Under the pieces are notes generated by a model. The model was not told the origin of the DNA, searched no databases, and was given only the letters and a program-made list of their open reading frames with translations. Both the position numbers and the translations under genes were made by a program. Positions 43,224 to 45,990 of a DNA stretch of 45,990 nucleotides are shown here, piece after piece (positions within the stretch are counted from its first letter, which is position 1; each line of letters opens with the position of its first letter). The DNA comes from Colwellia sp. (GTDB lineage: Bacteria; Pseudomonadota; Gammaproteobacteria; Enterobacterales; Alteromonadaceae): positions 1 to 45,990 of the forward strand of contig JAHDIK010000022.1 of assembly GCA_020630795.1 (NCBI GenBank), read 5' to 3'.

Positions 43224-43350
43224 ATTTTTATTGATCACATATCATTCGTCAAGCAATATGTGTGTAAAATATGATTATCGCTACAGCTAGTAATATTTTA
43301 TTCTTTGAGTATTATATCCGTGCTTTGTTTATAAATAGGTTAGTAAAGTT

Positions 43351-43974
43351 ATGAGTGGTATTCGTGCTCAACAAAAAGAGAAAACTCGTCGTCAGCTCAT
43401 CGAAGCTGCATTAAGCCAATTAAGCAGTGAAAGAAGCTTCTCTAGTTTAAGCTTACGTGAAGTTGCTAAAGAAGCAGGGCTTGCACCTACGTCTTTTTAT
43501 AGACACTTTTCAGATATGGACGAACTTGGTCTAACACTTGTTGACGAAGCAGGGCTCACGTTAAGACAGTTAATGAGACAAGCGCGACAACGCATTGAAA
43601 AGGGCGGCTCTGTTATTCAAATATCTGTTGTAACGTTTATGGAGTTTATTGAGAATAACGGCAATATATTTAGGTTATTGTTACGTGAACGTTCAGGAAC
43701 ATCAGCTGCATTTCGTGCCGCCGTTAATAGAGAGATTCGGTACTTTACGTTAGAGTTATGCGATTATTTACAACAAACAAATAACTTAGATTCAGAAGTT
43801 GCATACTTGCAAGCAAACGCGGCTGTAACTATTGTATTTAGTGCAGGATCTGATGCGTTAGATATTGATAAGAGTGACTATGAACAACTTGCTAATCGTA
43901 CTATTCAGCAGCTTCGCTTTATTGCAAAAGGGGCTGCTGAATTTAATGGTCGAGTTGATGTGTTAAAAAGGTAG
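43351..43974 (+). CDS. fabR: TetR-family regulator of unsaturated fatty-acid genes, FabR
   Basis: A 207-residue repressor. The N-terminal helix-turn-helix ([20 protein letters not shown], residues about 34-53) and the segments [23 protein letters not shown] and [20 protein letters not shown] are those of FabR, which represses unsaturated fatty-acid synthesis genes in response to acyl-CoA/ACP pools. Divergent from the desaturase, convergent with trmA (1-base gap). fabR and trmA are neighbours in E. coli too. Confidence 0.95.
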   Translation: MSGIRAQQKEKTRRQLIEAALSQLSSERSFSSLSLREVAKEAGLAPTSFYRHFSDMDELGLTLVDEAGLTLRQLMRQARQRIEKGGSVIQISVVTFMEFIENNGNIFRLLLRERSGTSAAFRAAVNREIRYFTLELCDYLQQTNNLDSEVAYLQANAAVTIVFSAGSDALDIDKSDYEQLANRTIQQLRFIAKGAAEFNGRVDVLKR

Positions 43975-43975
43975 T

Positions 43976-45070
43976 TTATTTTCTCGTTAGAATAACTCCG
44001 GTTTCTACATGGTCTGTAAAAGGAAACTGGTCAAACAGCGCGAAATTATCAATTTTGTGTGTTTTAGTTAACGTTAATAAATTGTCGTGTAATGTATGTG
44101 GGTTGCACGAAATGTATATTATTTTATTGAATCGACTTACTAATTCTAAACTGTCAGGATCTAAACCTGCTCTAGGCGGATCAACTAACACAGTGTCGTA
44201 ATTGTATGCAGTTAAATCGAACCCTTCCAATCGGCGAAACTGTCGTTCTCCATTCATCGCTTGACTGAATTCTTCACTCGACATTCTTACAATATTAATA
44301 TTATCAATATTGTTTTCTGCAATATTAACTTGTGCCGATTTTACAGAAGTTTTAGAAATTTCTGTACCAAGTACGCGATCAAAGTTTTGTGCAAGGGCAA
44401 TACTAAAATTACCGTTACCACAATAAAGCTCAATCAAGTCACCAGAGTCATTTAGTGTTGAATTTTGCGCCCACAAAAGCATTTTTTCATTAACCGTTGC
44501 GTTTGGTTGTGTGAAACTATTTTCTACTTGTTGATAGGTGTATTCGTTTTGCCCAACGGTCAGTCGTTCCATTAAGTAATCTTTATGCAGAACCACTTTT
44601 TGTTTTCTTGCTCTACCAATAATATTAACAGGAGCAATTTTTGATAAACGCTGAATCAGTTTATCTGCCTCAGTTTCCCATTCTTCGGATAGCTGTTTGT
44701 GATAGAGCAAGCTAATGAGCATTTCGCCGCTTTTACTTGATAAAAAATCAACTTGGAATAAACGCTGTCTCAATAAATCGATATCTTTTATTTCGATTAA
44801 AAGTTGAGACATAAATTGATTGATAAGAGCTGTAGCCACGGGAAAATAATCAACTTTGTATTTCTCTTTAGTTTCGGTATTAAACATGATGTAAAAAAGA
44901 TCGTCACCGTCGTGCCAAACTCGAAACTCAGCTCTATTACGATAATTTACAGGATCTGATTCAAATACCTCAAATGTAGGGAATTCAAAATTTGAAAACA
45001 ACTTAGCAATATTAATGCGCTTATCCTCTAGTTGTTGAGGGTAATTTTCGGGATTAATATGGCTAAACAT
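43976..45070 (-). CDS. trmA: tRNA (uracil-5-)-methyltransferase TrmA
   Basis: A 364-residue enzyme that makes 5-methyluridine at tRNA position 54. The SAM-binding motif is LIELYCGNGNFSIALA, followed by LVDPPRAGLDP; the catalytic cysteine is Cys322 in YISCNP and the general base is Glu356 in DHVETG, positions matching E. coli TrmA (Cys324, Glu358) in this slightly shorter protein. The N-terminal RNRAEFRVWH segment is also conserved. Confidence 0.97.
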   Translation of the reverse strand: MFSHINPENYPQQLEDKRINIAKLFSNFEFPTFEVFESDPVNYRNRAEFRVWHDGDDLFYIMFNTETKEKYKVDYFPVATALINQFMSQLLIEIKDIDLLRQRLFQVDFLSSKSGEMLISLLYHKQLSEEWETEADKLIQRLSKIAPVNIIGRARKQKVVLHKDYLMERLTVGQNEYTYQQVENSFTQPNATVNEKMLLWAQNSTLNDSGDLIELYCGNGNFSIALAQNFDRVLGTEISKTSVKSAQVNIAENNIDNINIVRMSSEEFSQAMNGERQFRRLEGFDLTAYNYDTVLVDPPRAGLDPDSLELVSRFNKIIYISCNPHTLHDNLLTLTKTHKIDNFALFDQFPFTDHVETGVILTRK

Positions 45071-45222
45071 GTGATACCTATATATGTGGAAGAAATAAAA
45101 GAGCGCAGATTTTAGCGCGAGACTGTGTTTTGTCTAGTGTTAATTATGAAAAGTATAGATGTTTACGAGAGGATGGCAAAAATCAGAGTAGAATACTTTT
45201 ATCATTGAAAGGTATTAGAGGT

Positions 45223-45256
45223 ATTCGCTTATTGAGATAACAATAAGCGAATTTTT
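45223..45256 (+). terminator. Perfect 12-bp hairpin with plus-strand T-run between trmA and the RRM gene
   Basis: ATTCGCTTATTG and CAATAAGCGAAT pair perfectly around a 6-base loop, followed by a short T-run on the plus strand. The nearest gene that could use it, the RRM gene on the minus strand, has no T-run after the hairpin on its own strand. It may be a 3' hairpin for the RRM mRNA, or the terminator of a short unrecognised plus-strand transcript. Confidence 0.5.
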
Positions 45257-45266
45257 ATTATCTATT

Positions 45267-45707
45267 TTACTCAGCGTCTTTTTCAGGACGTTCTTTAGCT
45301 TCACGAACTTTTAATGTACGTTGTTGAAATTCCGTATCGTTTAAAGCTTCAACTGCTTTATCAGAATCTCGTGCTGCCATTTCAACAAAGCCAAATCCAC
45401 GGCGCTTACCTGTATGTTTATCTTTCATCAATCGAACTGAGTGTACTTGCCCTACGGTTGAAAATAACTCTCTAACAGCAGCTTCGTTTGCTCTATATGG
45501 CAAGTTACCTACATAAAGCGTTTTAACTTCATTTGAAACAGATTCTTCGCTGCTTGATGCAATACCAATTAATGGCGCAATAAAAGCAGCAATGAATACG
45601 GCGATAGCGACGATAGTTTGTGTTGGTTCGATTAAGCTGAATACAAAGAAAGCTAAACCTGCAAAAACAAGCGCAATGATTACTGTGGATAGTTGCGGAG
45701 ACTTCAT
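45267..45707 (-). CDS. Membrane-anchored RRM RNA-binding protein
   Basis: A 146-residue protein with two hydrophobic segments (residues about 7-25 and 30-50) followed by one RNA-recognition motif (about 62-137). RNP2 is LYVGNL and RNP1 is RRGFGFVEM, both with the aromatic residues that stack on RNA. The tail is acidic/charged. Similar single-RRM proteins in bacteria are often cold-induced, but a role here is not known. A 16-codon frame upstream overlaps its start codon. Confidence 0.9.
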   Translation of the reverse strand: MKSPQLSTVIIALVFAGLAFFVFSLIEPTQTIVAIAVFIAAFIAPLIGIASSSEESVSNEVKTLYVGNLPYRANEAAVRELFSTVGQVHSVRLMKDKHTGKRRGFGFVEMAARDSDKAVEALNDTEFQQRTLKVREAKERPEKDAE

Positions 45708-45754
45708 AATGAATACCTAATTATTATTTTTAAAATTATAAATTGCGATTCCAT
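45704..45754 (-). CDS. Possible 16-residue upstream peptide coupled to the RRM gene
   Basis: On the minus strand AAGGTGGG lies 6 bases before an ATG at 45754 that opens a 16-codon frame (MESQFIILKIIIRYSL). Its stop TGA overlaps the RRM gene's ATG as ATGA. The RRM gene's own ribosome-binding site (TAGG) is weak, so reinitiation from this frame could control its translation. The peptide itself need not have a function. Confidence 0.45.
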   Translation of the reverse strand: MESQFIILKIIIRYSL

Positions 45755-45990
45755 GTTACCCACCTTTTTATAATGTGCAACTATATACGCATACTTTTTA
45801 TGCAATTATAGTAAATAACTATTGGAAATGAATCACAAAAACAATAATAAGGATCAAAACGTTCGTATTTGATCTTTTCGTATACCAACCATAAACGTCC
45901 TTTAACGTATGTTTTTAGCCCAAACTGACGGATAAACCATCAAACAAACCAAAAAGTGTAATTAATTACAAAAAAGACTTGCGTGCAGAG
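45755..45990. other. AT-rich right edge, no gene recognised
   Basis: I see no supported gene here. A hairpin with GATCAAA/TTTGATC arms lies at 45852-45874, with only short T-runs. The last 25 bases (A-rich tract then GACTTGCGTGCAGAG) could be the -35 region of a strong promoter, as before rRNA operons, but the -10 region would lie outside the window. Confidence 0.4.

Noticed and set aside
43228..43244. FNR-like sequence TTGATCACATATCA in the desaturase/fabR region
   Set aside because: The half-sites are separated by five bases, not four, so it does not fit the FNR consensus.
1..45990. Mobile elements, CRISPR arrays, tRNA or rRNA genes, defence islands
   Set aside because: No transposase, integrase, regularly spaced repeats or tRNA-like structures were seen by eye; gene content is core housekeeping plus secretion and efflux.

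Overview
The window is an AT-rich stretch of chromosome from a gammaproteobacterium. Gene content, protein similarity recalled from known families, and several gene blocks shared with Escherichia coli point to the order Alteromonadales, most likely the Colwelliaceae (Thalassotalea/Colwellia-like). That placement is inference; no rRNA gene is present to settle it. I see no insertion sequence, prophage, CRISPR array or tRNA. Nearly all of the window is core chromosome, densely packed and read on both strands.

Left part (1-6,160): the 3' part of dusA, then about 740 bases of leader DNA holding a near-consensus sigma-54 promoter, a perfect IHF-type site and a possible 29-codon gene. This controls a phage-shock-type operon: a small exported protein, PspA, a 32-residue membrane peptide, PspC and a 115-residue membrane protein. 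Next come an enoyl-CoA hydratase-family gene (minus strand), a DUF2333 gene and a TIGR04219-type outer-membrane barrel gene, closed by a strong bidirectional terminator.

Centre (6,180-27,370): hslO-hslR (minus) diverge from a complete type II secretion operon, gspCDEFGHIJKLMN, whose genes mostly overlap or abut. A tripartite RND exporter follows (outer-membrane lipoprotein, periplasmic adaptor, inner-membrane permease). Then come yrfG (minus), nudE and cysQ. In E. coli hslO, hslR, yrfG and nudE lie close together, so the secretion and efflux modules sit inside an otherwise conserved housekeeping block.

Right-centre (27,400-35,000): yheU-yheT, a 42-codon DUF3149-type membrane protein behind an FNR-type promoter, a Sel1-repeat protein, the ABC-F ATPase yheS, yheV, slyX coupled to a WD40-repeat lipoprotein, fkpA and rsd. 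This is a rearranged version of the E. coli fkpA/slyX/yheV/yheSTU neighbourhood.

Right part (35,000-45,990): an S1/P1-type nuclease, a PhoD-like phosphatase without an export signal, an LEA-type lipoprotein, the zinc peptidase ypfJ, a strong candidate small RNA on the minus strand, hemE, a histidine-phosphatase-fold protein that has lost active-site residues, a fatty-acid desaturase divergent from fabR with a FabR-type operator between them, trmA, and a membrane-anchored RRM protein preceded by an overlapping 16-codon upstream reading frame.

The items most worth following up are the psp-type operon with its small unrecognised members, the small RNA candidate between ypfJ and hemE, the FNR-type promoter ahead of the DUF3149 peptide, and the degenerate histidine phosphatase. 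I found no clear evidence of a wholly new multi-gene system.
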